64,000 nucleotides of DNA, taken from the NCBI GenBank assembly GCA_030374765.1, contig JARGXX010000105.1:682001-746000 (forward strand), given 5' to 3'. The stretch comes from Agarophyton chilense. Taxonomy: Eukaryota; Rhodophyta; Florideophyceae; Gracilariales; Gracilariaceae. The translations under genes were made by a program, and so were the position numbers. This document shows positions 1 to 9,639 of the stretch, one piece after another (the first letter of the stretch is position 1; each line of letters opens with the position of its first letter). Under the pieces are notes generated by a model, which was given only the letters and a program-made list of their open reading frames with translations, had not been told where the DNA came from and did no database searches.

Positions 1-630
1 GTCGCTGATGGAGCCATCGGCGAAGTGCGAATGTTCCAGATCAACTCTCGTGACCCCGCACCCCCACCAGCTGAATACCTCGCCAATTCCGGAGGTATCT
101 TTCTTGATATGATGAGTCACGATTTCGATCAGGCCAGATTCTGTACTGGTGCAGAAATTGAGGAAGTCTTCGTGGCCGGCAAGGCATTTGAAAAGGCTGC
201 GCAGCAGGCTCATGATTTAGATACTGTGCTTGTCATGCTCAAGATGTCCAACGGTGCAATCGGTACCATTGGTAACTCTCGTCGATGCGCTTATGGATAC
301 GATCAACGCATCGAAGTTTTCGGCAGCGGCGGAATGCTCTCCAGCAACAACAGAACTCCTCACACCGTCAACATCAGTAACGAAGGCTCGATTTCATCTC
401 CACTTCCCTATTCGTTTTTCATGGATAGATACGCCCTCGCCTATTCAGGGGTTATGGAAGCATTTGTGAATATGATACGGGAAGGCACACCACCTCCTGT
501 AACAGGTGCAGATGGCCGAGCTCCAATTGTAGCTGCGATGGCTGCCAACAAGTCTATCAAAGAAAGCCGTCCGGTTCGTTTGGCAGAAGTAGACATCACG
601 GATGCATCTGCTCAATCAGCACAAGCCTAG
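1..630 (+). CDS. Gfo/Idh/MocA family oxidoreductase, 3' part (inositol 2-dehydrogenase-like)
   Basis: The frame is open from the first base of the window, so only the C-terminal ~209 residues are present and the NAD(P)-binding Rossmann half lies outside. The segment reading GEVRMFQINSRDPAPPP, then SGGIFLDMMSHDFDQARF, is the conserved substrate-binding core of inositol 2-dehydrogenases: an SRDP loop followed by a D-M-x-x-H-D-x-D helix that supplies catalytic Asp and His. The family oxidises a ring hydroxyl of myo-inositol or a related polyol with NAD(P)+. The exact substrate cannot be told from this part. The stop is TAG at 628-630. No intron signal interrupts the segment. It is transcribed away from the window edge, towards the secreted-protein gene at 1311. 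Confidence 0.85.
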   Translation, partial: VADGAIGEVRMFQINSRDPAPPPAEYLANSGGIFLDMMSHDFDQARFCTGAEIEEVFVAGKAFEKAAQQAHDLDTVLVMLKMSNGAIGTIGNSRRCAYGYDQRIEVFGSGGMLSSNNRTPHTVNISNEGSISSPLPYSFFMDRYALAYSGVMEAFVNMIREGTPPPVTGADGRAPIVAAMAANKSIKESRPVRLAEVDITDASAQSAQA

Positions 631-1310
631 AGTTGCGCAGCTTGATACATCTACACGTATTTCGATGATTAGCGTTTCCATAAAGCCTGCTTGGTCGCGC
701 ACTCCCTACGAAATCATGCAAGATCGTTTGCGGGTTTATGCACGTTTCGTGCCGTACATCCCACCAGACATATCAAACTGTTCCTTTTCACTATTGAGTG
801 CTGTACTGAATTCAGAAATAGTGTTCGTAGCATCGTTTGTTGAGCACCTGGGCAAGCCATCACGCTCACAATAAGATTGCGTACACTAAAACTTTCGGGT
901 TCAGAAGTACGTTGACATTGCGCGGACTAAACTTTCGATCCCCCACCATGGCATAGTCAGTTCTGTCAGGCAATGGTCAAACATTCTGAAAGCGGAAAAT
1001 GCAAACATTACGGTGTACGAAATTCTGTAACGCGAATCAATTGCTTTTGCGTGTCCGTGGGTGAATTGTGCTAGTTTGGATCCATGAACGCTTGGTTCTC
1101 GAGCAATGTATCCGCACTATTTAAAGAAAAAGCTGAAGCATTAGCGGAATCTCATCAAGAGCTTTCTCCATCAGTCAGAGTGAACAAAACCCACAGGTCA
1201 CGATCCACATCACACCGATCATTTCGAAATACCTTGTACCAACTAGCAGAGAGTGCATACGGTGCTCCTTCAGGATAAATACTTCCGTTTCCCATTCTGC
1301 GAAGATCACG
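631..1310. other. intergenic spacer
   Basis: I see no supported gene here. The short reading frames at 602-874 and 1084-1278 have no recognisable domain, and the first overlaps the end of the dehydrogenase gene. The spacer must contain the 3' end of that gene and the promoter of the gene at 1311, but no clear motif can be assigned by eye. Confidence 0.5.
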
Positions 1311-2573
1311 ATGGCGAACCTGACTCGGCTGCTCTTCGTGCTGTTGTTCAACCATGCCTTCGCCCAAACCTTCTGTACTTCTACAATTGATCTTGGAACA
1401 TTTCTTACAAAGTCTTTCCGTGCGAATGCCGATCTTATACGTTTGGGGGTGCCTTCCGAAGTTGTTAAGCAATACTATGACAAGGCTGTAATGGATGTAA
1501 CCCTGTCATGTAATTGTTCTTCTACAACAATTGATGAAAGTTGTGTTTCGTTGTTCTTTGCCGAGACTATGGAAGTCGCTTATCTACGAGATTTGCTCGA
1601 AATAGATTCCGTTAATGAAAATTCAGAAAGTCAACTCGCGCGTCGGAAATTATTTCCTTTGTTCCAAACAAACATGACGCTTTATGGCTTATCGGTTTCG
1701 CAAACAGAAGAGCTGAACAAAGGTCTGGATCACCTTCTTTCGAATTCCAAGTCCGTAGTGAGCATCCAATCTCGATATTGGCAACGATCTCGCTATCCGT
1801 CAGATGAAGAATTCTTTCAAGATACTTTTGAAGCCCAAAAGGCTGCGTGTGACGCGTATAAAGCCACTGTCAATTTGAACAACCTCACGTATCCAGCATG
1901 GGCAGCGACGGCTTACGTTATTGGCCTTGTTCTTGAAGTTCATAAAGCCCAAGGAAATGAAACAGCTGCAATGATGATGCTAGCAGATCATACAAATCGA
2001 GTCTATAATGGAGTACGATGCTATCGAGTTAGCGGGACTCACTTAGAGTATCCCATCTTCAGAATGAAACAGTATATGCAGACTACGCAGAAGCTACTGG
2101 ACAAAACAACGACAATTTTCAAGCCAAAATTGAATGATATTCGGGAAATTTCCTCCGTCCCCTCTCAGTATCACTCCCGTTTGGTGAACGTCTTCTCATC
2201 GCTAAGCTCAAACGGAGACAGTGAGACAATACTGCAAACGGATGGAACTACAACCTATCGAGAACCCGTCGTGAACATATTGCAGGAGGAATTAACAACC
2301 ACAGACCTTGAAGAATCAAACTCGATGCATCATGAGTGTCGGGATGGATACATATTGGCATTAAGGGCTGTTCCCACTGCCAGTAGGGAAGAGCACTGCT
2401 GTTCTGAGAAATGCGAACTCGCCGAATTGTCTCTTCTCGATCCGTTTGCGTTCGCTATTAGTCAGGAACGTTGTTGCGGTTCCTGCAATTATTTTGAATG
2501 TACTGACCATAGCCTCCTTCCGGAGTCAGGGCCTCTGACATACAATGGAATCCCTACTCTGGTTTCTATATAG
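1311..2573 (+). CDS. secreted Cys-rich protein of unknown function (paralog 1)
   Basis: This 420-residue intronless frame begins with a typical signal peptide (hydrophobic LLFVLLFNHAFA, likely cleavage before QTFC). Several N-glycosylation sequons (NCSS, NMTL, NLTY, NETA) support an extracellular or lumenal protein. I do not recognise the family. Visible parts are an N-terminal block with ANADLIRLGVPSEVV and a CNCSS...C cluster, a middle block with YPAWAATAYVIGLVLEV, and a C-terminal Cys-rich block with the pattern CC-x3-CEL...DPF...CC-x2-C-x3-F-x-C. All three blocks recur in the same order in the gene at 57827-59179, so the two are paralogs. Conservation of reading frame and cysteines between the copies argues that both are real genes. 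There is no transmembrane segment after the signal peptide. The start ATG is the one directly before the signal peptide. Confidence 0.75.
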   Translation: MANLTRLLFVLLFNHAFAQTFCTSTIDLGTFLTKSFRANADLIRLGVPSEVVKQYYDKAVMDVTLSCNCSSTTIDESCVSLFFAETMEVAYLRDLLEIDSVNENSESQLARRKLFPLFQTNMTLYGLSVSQTEELNKGLDHLLSNSKSVVSIQSRYWQRSRYPSDEEFFQDTFEAQKAACDAYKATVNLNNLTYPAWAATAYVIGLVLEVHKAQGNETAAMMMLADHTNRVYNGVRCYRVSGTHLEYPIFRMKQYMQTTQKLLDKTTTIFKPKLNDIREISSVPSQYHSRLVNVFSSLSSNGDSETILQTDGTTTYREPVVNILQEELTTTDLEESNSMHHECRDGYILALRAVPTASREEHCCSEKCELAELSLLDPFAFAISQERCCGSCNYFECTDHSLLPESGPLTYNGIPTLVSI

Positions 2574-2606
2574 TGAAGATAGAAACGTTTGCCAAATAAT
2601 CCTACA

Positions 2607-3020
2607 TTAACCAGGCCCGTATATGTGACTGACCAATCTGCCATGTTCGAAGTCATTAGTCACCGCATTAAACTTGTCAGTCACTTCATCAGTCATTAAT
2701 CTCCTCCAAACTGTTGTAGCAATAGTATGCACAATCTTTTTATACTTTTGACCCATTAGATGCAGTAAACCAGTCTGAAGCTTCTTTTCACTTGGATGTA
2801 GCTCATTGCGAACAAAGACACGAAGAAGCTCGCACATCTCAGCGGTGCTTGACAATAAAGAATATTGTGATCCCTCTACACGGCCCAAATCACTGAACAA
2901 TCGTTCTGCAGCAGCAGATGATGCCTGTGCTGCCAAAAAGGCACGAGCACCCATGTTAGACGGTATTGGACTAACATACGCCTTGAAATTGTCAGCTTCT
3001 GAGACAGTTTCATTGACACT
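2607..3020 (-). pseudogene. hAT transposase C-terminal (dimerisation) fragment
   Basis: The reading frame on - contains ASSAAAERLFSDLGR followed by SLLSSTAEMCELLRVFVRNE. This is the hallmark hAT C-terminal dimerisation domain: an ASSaaaERxFS block, then the vemL-lrvF helix. The frame is open upstream of the annotated Met to about 3020, and a stop lies there. Only the last ~135 codons are present, without the BED zinc finger or the catalytic DDE core. It is therefore a 5'-truncated relic. It sits directly downstream of the secreted-protein gene and marks the left edge of the TE block. Confidence 0.75.
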
Positions 3021-3270
3021 CCCTTACCTGCTGTGCGAACCCTCGTTTTGGAGCACTTTATTGCCATCCCCCATAAAATATTGTAATGCTACCGGCGTGA
3101 CTGAAAGTTCGTCCGAGAACCCGCCGTGACAATCACCAAAATGCGCTACTTATGTACCTTACAATATAAGCGTAAGTAACCCCATAGAGAAAGTATACGT
3201 CTCCAAAATTTTGATAGACTTCCTACCTCAGTATATTGTTCTTCTTTGTACACTCACGTATCTTGTACTT

Positions 3271-3926
3271 CGTTTGTTCGTTTGGGACGTGCACCACGTA
3301 TGGTTTCATGCGGACCACAACATCGGTAGCAGGCAACACAAAGTGAGATGTGGGACGAGCCCAAACTCACTTCAAGTACTCGGGCTTAGTTTAAGTGCTC
3401 AAAGAACAGTGCAGCACAGGATCAACATTTGCACCACAAATGGTCTCGTGCGGAGCCCAAAACTGGCAGTAAGCAATACGTAGTGAGGTATGACCTGGGT
3501 CCAACCTCACTCAAAGCACTCAAAAAAAAGCCCAGGTGCTCAAGGAACAGTGGTGCACGGGCAAAACCCGGCCACTACTTATGGTCTTAGACAGAGCTCA
3601 AAATTGGTAGTAAAAACCCCAAATTGAGGTATTGTCTGAACCCAACCTCACTTCAGACACTCGAAATAAGCCTAAGTGCTCAAAGACTTGTAATGCACTG
3701 CCTAAACTCGCGCATTACGTATGGTTTCGGGCGGAGCCCAAAGTCATTAGCAAAAAACTCGACCTGAGGTATGCACTGAGCTCAACCTTACTTCAAGTAC
3801 CCAGGTTAAGGTAGAGTGCTCAATGAACAGTCTTCCACGGAATAAGCCCGTTGATCACTTCCATTTTCGGGCGGAGCCCGAACACAGTAGCAAGCAACAC
3901 GAAGTGAGGTGTTGGCTGAGTCCAAG
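3271..3926. repeat. degenerate tandem repeat, ~140-bp unit, about 4.7 copies
   Basis: The stretch repeats a unit of about 140 bp. Landmarks recurring in order are a TATGGTTTCGTGCGGAGCCC-like block, a GTAGCAAGCAACAC-GAAGTGAGGT block, a CCAACCTCACTTCAAGTACTC block, and a GTGCTCAAAGAACAGT block. Copies begin near 3290, 3411, 3551, 3692 and 3832. The fifth copy is cut at 3926 by the solo LTR and resumes at 4541 with the CACTTCAAGTACTT and AAGGAACAGT blocks. Copies are diverged and carry no shared open frame, so this is satellite-like DNA and not coding repeats. Confidence 0.8.
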
Positions 3927-4535
3927 TGTCGTACAATCACCTCTGGGGTATGCTACTGTCTTGTCCCGGGAGCGTAGTTACGCTCAACCTTAGAAAGTAG
4001 ACGTAACAAACCTCGATGGTAATAGGGCACCGTGAAAACCCGCAGGGGCAAACGGCGGGGCAACTAGCCTATACCGTATAGGTGAACGATGGTAGGCGTC
4101 GACGCGCGGGAAAGACTGTGTGGTAGTTGAAAAACAATGAACCAAAAGGTATAGTCGTGACCCAAGTGGTGCCTGTCTTTATCAGATTAGGATGGGGGAG
4201 GTGCAGTTCTCTATATGCAGTGGACTACACTCTTCAGATCACCCGGGAGGTGCCACCAAGGCACGGTCTCAGACCTAGTGTCAGAGACGTGGCCAGCAAT
4301 GGTTACAGTGCCAGGTGGCCACTCCACTACTGTACTAAAATAAATATAATTACAATTACATTTACTAACAATTACTCAACCAGAAGGTACATGTCAACAC
4401 TACACGTGGCTGGCAACACCTAGATTATAGCTCGCCCGGAGCTGCCTGGCCGATGATCCCTCGCATCCATCACCTACAAGGTCAGTGTAGTATATCGACA
4501 ACCTCAAAGGTCAGCCCTTCTGCCACTATACGACA
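3927..4535. mobile_element. solo LTR inserted in the ~140-bp repeats
   Basis: This 609-bp segment begins TGTCGTA and ends TACGACA, so it has the TG...CA ends and short inverted termini of an LTR. The 5-bp sequence ccaag lies on both sides (3922-3926 and 4536-4540) as a target duplication. Removing the segment and one ccaag rejoins the tandem repeat unit in register. There is no internal coding region. The reading frame at 4127-4423 inside it has no recognisable domain. Family assignment is open; it does not match the LTRs of Gypsy-2 or Gypsy-3 by eye. Confidence 0.78.
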
Positions 4536-4615
4536 CCAAGATCACTTCAAGTACTTGTAATTAGCTCTAGTTTCCAAGGAACAGTTTCACACGGTCTAAC
4601 TCCGTGCAATATTTG
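4536..4615. repeat. continuation of the ~140-bp tandem repeat after the solo LTR
   Basis: The sequence after the target duplication carries the CACTTCAAGTACTT and CCAAGGAACAGT blocks, then a partial next unit. This is the right half of the repeat copy interrupted at 3926. Confidence 0.7.
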
Positions 4616-5540
4616 TGGCCTCGGTTGAAACTTTTTGAGAAGAGGTTTTGCGTCATGTCTGAGGATTGTGTGGATAATAGTTTAGAATTATGTTATTTGT
4701 TGTAATGGATGGTTCTATTGTTAAGAACTATTACGTTCCGGTAATATTTATGTTGAGAGTAGCTAGTGAACGCCATTTGAAGAGGAAAGCGTTAAAAGAA
4801 AACGAGTCGAAGAGATTTTTGTCGTATGAACTATGGTATGTCATCAATGTGTGAGAACCTTTGATGTCGTTTGCACTGCGAAAACAAAAGGTTTCTAACG
4901 CTAATAATACACAATTTTTTCTAGTTTTCAGTTGAGAACCTCGTCGTAAATGACTAGAAACGGTGATTCTCTTCTTTGTTTCATATATTGTTGAGGTAGG
5001 CTTCTGTGAACTGTTCTAAGAACCCTCTGAACGTGACCAGATTTTGGTAGTTAAGATGGCGAAACTAATGGACATTTCTGAATTTATACAAAATTTTCTA
5101 ACATTTCTCAATAAATAAGTTAACATTGCCGTTTAGTAGCCTTGGTATTACCTCCTAAGTTTGACATTTTCAGTAGAATTACAGACATCCTACGGGAAAA
5201 GAACCCGTCAGTCACGCTACTGTGGGGTTCTTATGGACAAATAATCCACCACTGGTTACAGTTATGTACGGAGTATGAACTCTCACGGAACACGTAAGCT
5301 CCATTTGTCCGCCGTGAACACATTCAATTCTGGGCTGAATTGAATGCTTTTGGTTTTGAATCCTGTTTGGGTACGTTTGGACGAGTGGAATCGAGTGCAT
5401 TTGACAGAAGCAAATCTGCACTTCTGCTTTGCATTCGCGTACCTTCTTCGATTCGACTCTCGCGCCAATTTAAGAGCGGACAGTACAAACGAGGTCCCTC
5501 AGCATTAATTTTATTCTAGTAGTAATCTAGGAGAGGACTG
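4616..5540. other. AT-rich non-coding stretch; may include the 5' LTR of Gypsy-1
   Basis: I see no gene. Short minus-strand frames at 5212-5468 have no recognisable domain. The part nearest 5540 lies just upstream of the Gypsy-1 gag and is the expected place for its 5' LTR. The 3' LTR is missing, so the LTR cannot be delimited by comparison. Confidence 0.4.
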
Positions 5541-5690
5541 ACACGACCCCTTCCAATGGGTCATTTAAAGCGATTCGTAGAGAGGGATTTTCCTGATCGA
5601 CCCCCAGACAGAAAAAAGAGTTTGATTGCAACTGGTAGCATCGCAGGTTCATCGAAAGGTGAAGCCGCATTCATTACTTTCTGTTTCAAA

Positions 5691-6549
5691 ATGGCCGCCA
5701 CTATAGATGTTGGGTCGATCCATCTCAAGCTAAACAAGCTGGACTCATTCGATGGCTCTCGAGACTTTCTTGTTGTAAACAAGCGGGTAACCAGAATTGA
5801 ACAGTTCCTTTTGAATAACGCAACTGGCTAATCCTAACGCTTTAATGGGAGATGCAAATCGTATAATGTATGTATCCCCATTTCTGACAAGAATGACTGC
5901 TATTTGCTGATATACTGTGGTTAAAAGAGATCAGAAAACTGTTAGTTGGGATGCGTTCAAGAACGCATTAGTAGCGGAGTTTGTTTCAGAATAATATGTC
6001 TGCAGGGCTTGGGACAAGTTTCGTAAGCTGACTCAAATTACGTCAGTGGCTCAATACATTTCTGACTTTCGAAACATCGTACTTTGTATCCCAAATATTA
6101 CTGATGGAGAGGAATGGGATAGCTTTTGTGCAGGTTTGAAGTCCGATGTCCGGATCGAGTTCATGAAGTCTACCGCCTGCACGTTTGAGGAGGCTACTAA
6201 AGTTGCGCTCAGGATTCATAGCGCTCTATTTGCAGCTGGCAGAATGGAGGGCCTAAGAGGCAATGGTGCGAGTTCTACGAGGGAAACTCCAACTCCCATA
6301 GAAATTGGGAACATCGAAACCCAGAAAGAAAGAATGTTTCCATTGACTGCGACGGCGGTTGCTCAGCGTGAGGAAGACCGTCACAATAACGCTTGTTTTA
6401 GGTGGCAAAAAGTAGGCTGCAGGCCGTGGAAGCACAAAGGTCGCCGGCCTGTAGCGAATCATATTTCCGTTGGTGAACAGTATAACAATGACGTGAATTG
6501 GAACAGCGAGTTGGATAACAACTACGAAGAAAATGATGCAGAAAACTAA
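5691..6549 (+). pseudogene. Gypsy-1 gag (Retrotrans_gag domain), broken
   Basis: The N-terminal part starts at 5691 (HLKLNKLDSFDGSRDF, the usual ~L~~F~G~~d start of the capsid domain) and continues through stops and frame changes. The part at 6046-6549 has VAQYISDFRNIVLCIP and FCAGLKSDVRIEF, the classic Gypsy capsid pattern of a YxxxF helix followed by a FxxGL motif. No intact CCHC zinc knuckle is visible after it. It would form the virus-like particle. It is non-functional as it stands. Confidence 0.75.
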
Positions 6550-6639
6550 AATGACCTTCTGATTTCAATAAAATCGCTCCTGAAGGACCTTTTAAAAACC
6601 AGTGTACCTTTTCCAATGTGAAGCAGAAGCCTTCTCCGG

Positions 6640-8010
6640 AAATAAGTTCTTTGAACAGTAAGACTGAAGGCCTTTTACGAGTCCACGACTTAATCGTATT
6701 CGAAGGAGAAATACGGTGGGCCGTTGTCAGCGTCTTAAAAGACGATGGTTGAAACACCAACATTATCTACAGAGACTTCGTACGCCGGAACCCAGGGCCC
6801 TTCTCTATTTGGAACGCAGATAATGCAATCACGCACTCTAAGGGCGACTCTGTTGAAGAGGCGTTGGGAGTACTCTTAGATACATAGATTAAGATTGCGG
6901 GACACAGATATTTTACCAACTGGGCTGTAGCGGACTGTCGCCATGATGTTTTACTAGGTATGCCTTGTCATGTCGAAAATAACGCAGTCATTGACTATCC
7001 ATCTGCGTCCGTCGTCGTCGATGGTGTTTTCTTGGGTATTAGAGAAGGATAAGGAGCTAAGGACATCCGTGTGTTTAACACGGATATCAAGAAATTTCGC
7101 AGCATTATGCGTAAAGAAAAGAATTTCGAAGTTTTTGAGTTAGTGGCATCTGACCCCTTCTGGATAACAGAAAGACGAAATGAATTTGATGATATGAAGG
7201 CGAGAGTGGAACGCTTGATAGAGAAGTACGAGACAGTCCTTTGCGACGACTTGCAATTTGGGCTCCCTCCAACAAGGGAGATTGACCCTGCAATCGAGAT
7301 AGACAAGGAATCAAGAGCACCTCACCATCCTCTTTATCAGCTCTCGCCAGCTGAACTGATCGCAGTCAAGAAGTATCTGGTTGATCTCTCGGAAAAAGGA
7401 AAAATCCGGCGCAGTAAGTCCCTTTTCTAAGCTACTCTCTTCTTTGTAAAGAACAAAGGAAATTTGATGGCCTTCGTTGACTATCGCACATTGAAAAATA
7501 TAACAAAACGGAATAATACGTCGCTACCACGAGCTGATGAGATGTTTTACTGGTTAAAAGAATCCGGTAATTTTGGGAAGTTGGATCTCAAGAACGGTTT
7601 CCACCATTTCACAATTCGACCGGAGGACATCGAAAATACAGCCTTTAAAAAGCAATACGGGCAATTCGAATACCTATTAATGCCAATGGGGCTTTGCAAT
7701 GCCCTTACGACATTTCAAAGGCTAATGAACAAGATGTTTTATGGTTGCATGGACGTCTTTACGATAGTGTACATAGACGACTTGCTCATATTCAGCAAGA
7801 CGGAAGAGGACCACTTGCGCCACTTGGGACATGTTCTCATACGTCTGAAGGAGGCAGAACTATACGTATCATCAAGGAAGTGCATTTTTATGCAAAAAGA
7901 AAGGGAGTTTTTTGGTATAATGGTAGGTTTGGACGGCACCAGGATTAACCCAGAGAAAGCAGAGGTTGTTAAAAGCTGTCCCACGCCTACTACATTGACC
8001 GAGCTACGAG
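6640..8010 (+). pseudogene. Gypsy-1 pol: protease remnant and reverse transcriptase
   Basis: The protease part (about 6640-7050) retains the NIIYRDFVRR and DVLLGMP blocks, but the active-site D-S/T-G is degraded to a DDG-stop context. The RT runs through 7071-7430 (thumb-proximal connector ending LSEKGKIRRSKS) and 7464-8021, with FGKLDLKNGFHH, then LMPMGLCNALTTFQRLMN, and the catalytic VYIDDLLIFS box intact. A stop separates the two parts near 7428, and another stop follows the LRGLV segment. Gene order and motifs are those of a standard Ty3/Gypsy pol. Confidence 0.82.
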
Positions 8011-8019
8011 GATTGGTTT

Positions 8020-9090
8020 GACTAGTCCTGTTCCTCAGGAGGTTCATTCAAAACTTTTCTGCCATCGTGGCACCCATGACTGAACTCACAAAAAAGAACA
8101 GTGGCTTACAAAAGTGGGACGAAGAATGTGACAGTGCGTTCCAAAACCTGAAGAAAGCACTCAACAACGCTCCTGTGTTGATCGCACCGACATGGACAAA
8201 ACCGTTCCGATGTCACGTCGATGTCTCACAAACAGCGGTCGGCGGGACGTTAACTCAAGTCAACGACGGGGGAACTGAGAGATTCATAGCCTATTTCTCA
8301 AAGAAGCTTCCATATATTGAAGAAGATTACACGGAAAATGAAAGAGAACTCCTCGGACATGTTTATTTTCTCAAAAGATTTCGTTGCTACCTAGAGGGCG
8401 TATCTTTCGAAGTGTTTACAGATAACCAGGTCTTGCAAAAAAATTTCACTAAGCCAAACATGAGCAGAAAGAAGGCACGCTGGCTAGATCTGCTATCTCA
8501 ATTCAACATTTCTAAGGTTAATCTCAAACCAGGGAGCATTCACGTATTGGGGGACGTTCTCTCTCGAGCCATTCACGTAATGAGCCAGGTGGACCTGGAC
8601 GTCAACAATGTAGAGCTTTCGTCCCCGATATTTCGTTCGGACTTTGACGTTCACTACAATGACGACCAGTTCTTCGGTCCTATATGGAGGTTCTTCAAGG
8701 GAAATTTGCCGACAGATCCTGTCCAACGTAACAGAATATAGCGGATTCAAAACTTATTTCGTGTGGACGATGGGAAGCTTTATTATGATAACAAGCTTTG
8801 TGTTCCACGCAAGCAGGTGCACGATATACTGTTCCTGGCGAATGACTCGAAGACATCGGAAAATTTCGCGTTCACTAAGTCGCTTTCTCGCTTACACTCA
8901 TTTCAATGGAAGAGCAATACTCGAGATCTCCGTCGATATTGTGAGGGATGTCATACATGCCAACAGCAGAAGGACCATGGAAAGAAGACATTAACGGATC
9001 CACCTCCACTTGATGTTCTGAAGAGAAGCTGGGGATCTTTTGGAACTGAATTTATTGTGTCCTTACTGTGAAGGAGAAACTATTACGTTT
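8020..9090 (+). pseudogene. Gypsy-1 pol: RNase H and integrase zinc-binding region
   Basis: RNase H (about 8067-8600) shows HVDVSQTAVGGTL, a YTENERELLG helix and TDNQVLQ, followed by the ARWLDLLSQFN connector. The integrase zinc region (8763-9071) carries H...H...CEGCHTCQQQK and the start of the core (GTEFIVSLL). The catalytic DDE core is absent because the element is cut by the Gypsy-2 LTR at 9097. An in-frame stop at 8739-8741 separates the RNase H and integrase parts. Confidence 0.8.
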
Positions 9091-9096
9091 GAGTCC

Positions 9097-9514
9097 TGTA
9101 TGCCGCCAGGTCCTGAGGTATCTTACAGACGCCACGTGGACTGGCCGACCTCAGCTGGACAAATGTAGAGAATTATCTTATTTCATATAGTTTTGATAGA
9201 ATAGTCTTACAGTTCAAGGGAGATCTCAGCGTCTCGCCACTGATATTTACTTGGCTCTAGTGACGCTTTTTTTCTTAGAATCAGGTAGACACTGTTAGGA
9301 TATTGAATTACCTTCTTTGGTACATTAGTTCCACCAATTGGTCTTAAAGCCATCGTTTCCGTAGCTCCGACCTGTAGGAATACGCAGTTAACGCCCACCC
9401 ATTGCACCAAGTACTCTGAGAGTGCTACCGTCAAGGATACGGACCTTAGGACCCGCTCTGCCAAGCTACTTAAAGTTGAGACCAATACACTGACCCATCA
9501 GTCATTGCAGCTCA
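9097..9514 (+). repeat. Gypsy-2 5' LTR (family A)
   Basis: It begins TGTATGCCGCC and ends near CTCA, 418 bp. It is similar over its whole length to 18898-19326 and 46323-46738. Shared landmarks are ACAGACGCCACGTGGACTGG near the start, TATTTACTTGGCTC, CCACCAATTGGTCTT and AAGCCATCGTTT, and a GTCAAGGATACG block near the end. The reverse strand of that last block resembles the A and B boxes of a tRNA gene. Confidence 0.85.
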
Positions 9515-9533
9515 TTTCGGTCTCCCGACCTAA
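9515..9533 (+). other. Gypsy-2 primer binding site (candidate)
   Basis: Directly after the LTR lies TTTCGGTCTCCCGACCTA. The core GGTCTCCCGAC is shared with the site after the Gypsy-3 5' LTR, where it is preceded by T to give TGG, the complement of a tRNA CCA end. The two families thus appear to use the same primer tRNA. The first base of the TGG is mutated to C here. Confidence 0.6.
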
Positions 9534-9639
9534 AATCCCTTAGGAATAATTGAGCTGATTACTGAAAAGAAGAACTATACGGATTCTAGCCTTTGGTTTA
9601 ATTTTCCAACGGACCAGAAGTACAGAATCAATTGTCGTC

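Larger units (their letters stand above)
5540..9096 (+). mobile_element. Gypsy-1: truncated Ty3/Gypsy retrotransposon
   Basis: Gag, degenerate protease, RT, RNase H and the start of integrase occur in the usual Gypsy order on +. The element stops abruptly at 9096, just after the integrase zinc-finger region, where the left LTR of Gypsy-2 begins. The integrase core and 3' LTR are missing and are not found on the far side of Gypsy-2. Numerous stops and frameshifts show an old copy. Its protein sequences are clearly different from those of Gypsy-2 and Gypsy-3, so it belongs to another lineage. Confidence 0.8.

Noticed and set aside
1311-2573. assignment of the paralog pair to ferritin-like proteins
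   Set aside because: The helical middle block looked suggestive, but no Glu/His di-iron motif can be placed, and the Cys-rich ends do not fit. Left as unknown.
3271-3926. possible CRISPR-like or coding repeat array
   Set aside because: The units are ~140 bp without short identical repeats and unique spacers, and they share no open frame. The context is eukaryotic.
6398-6763. 121-codon minus-strand ORF
   Set aside because: It is the shadow of the Gypsy-1 gag/protease region, which has recognisable motifs on +.
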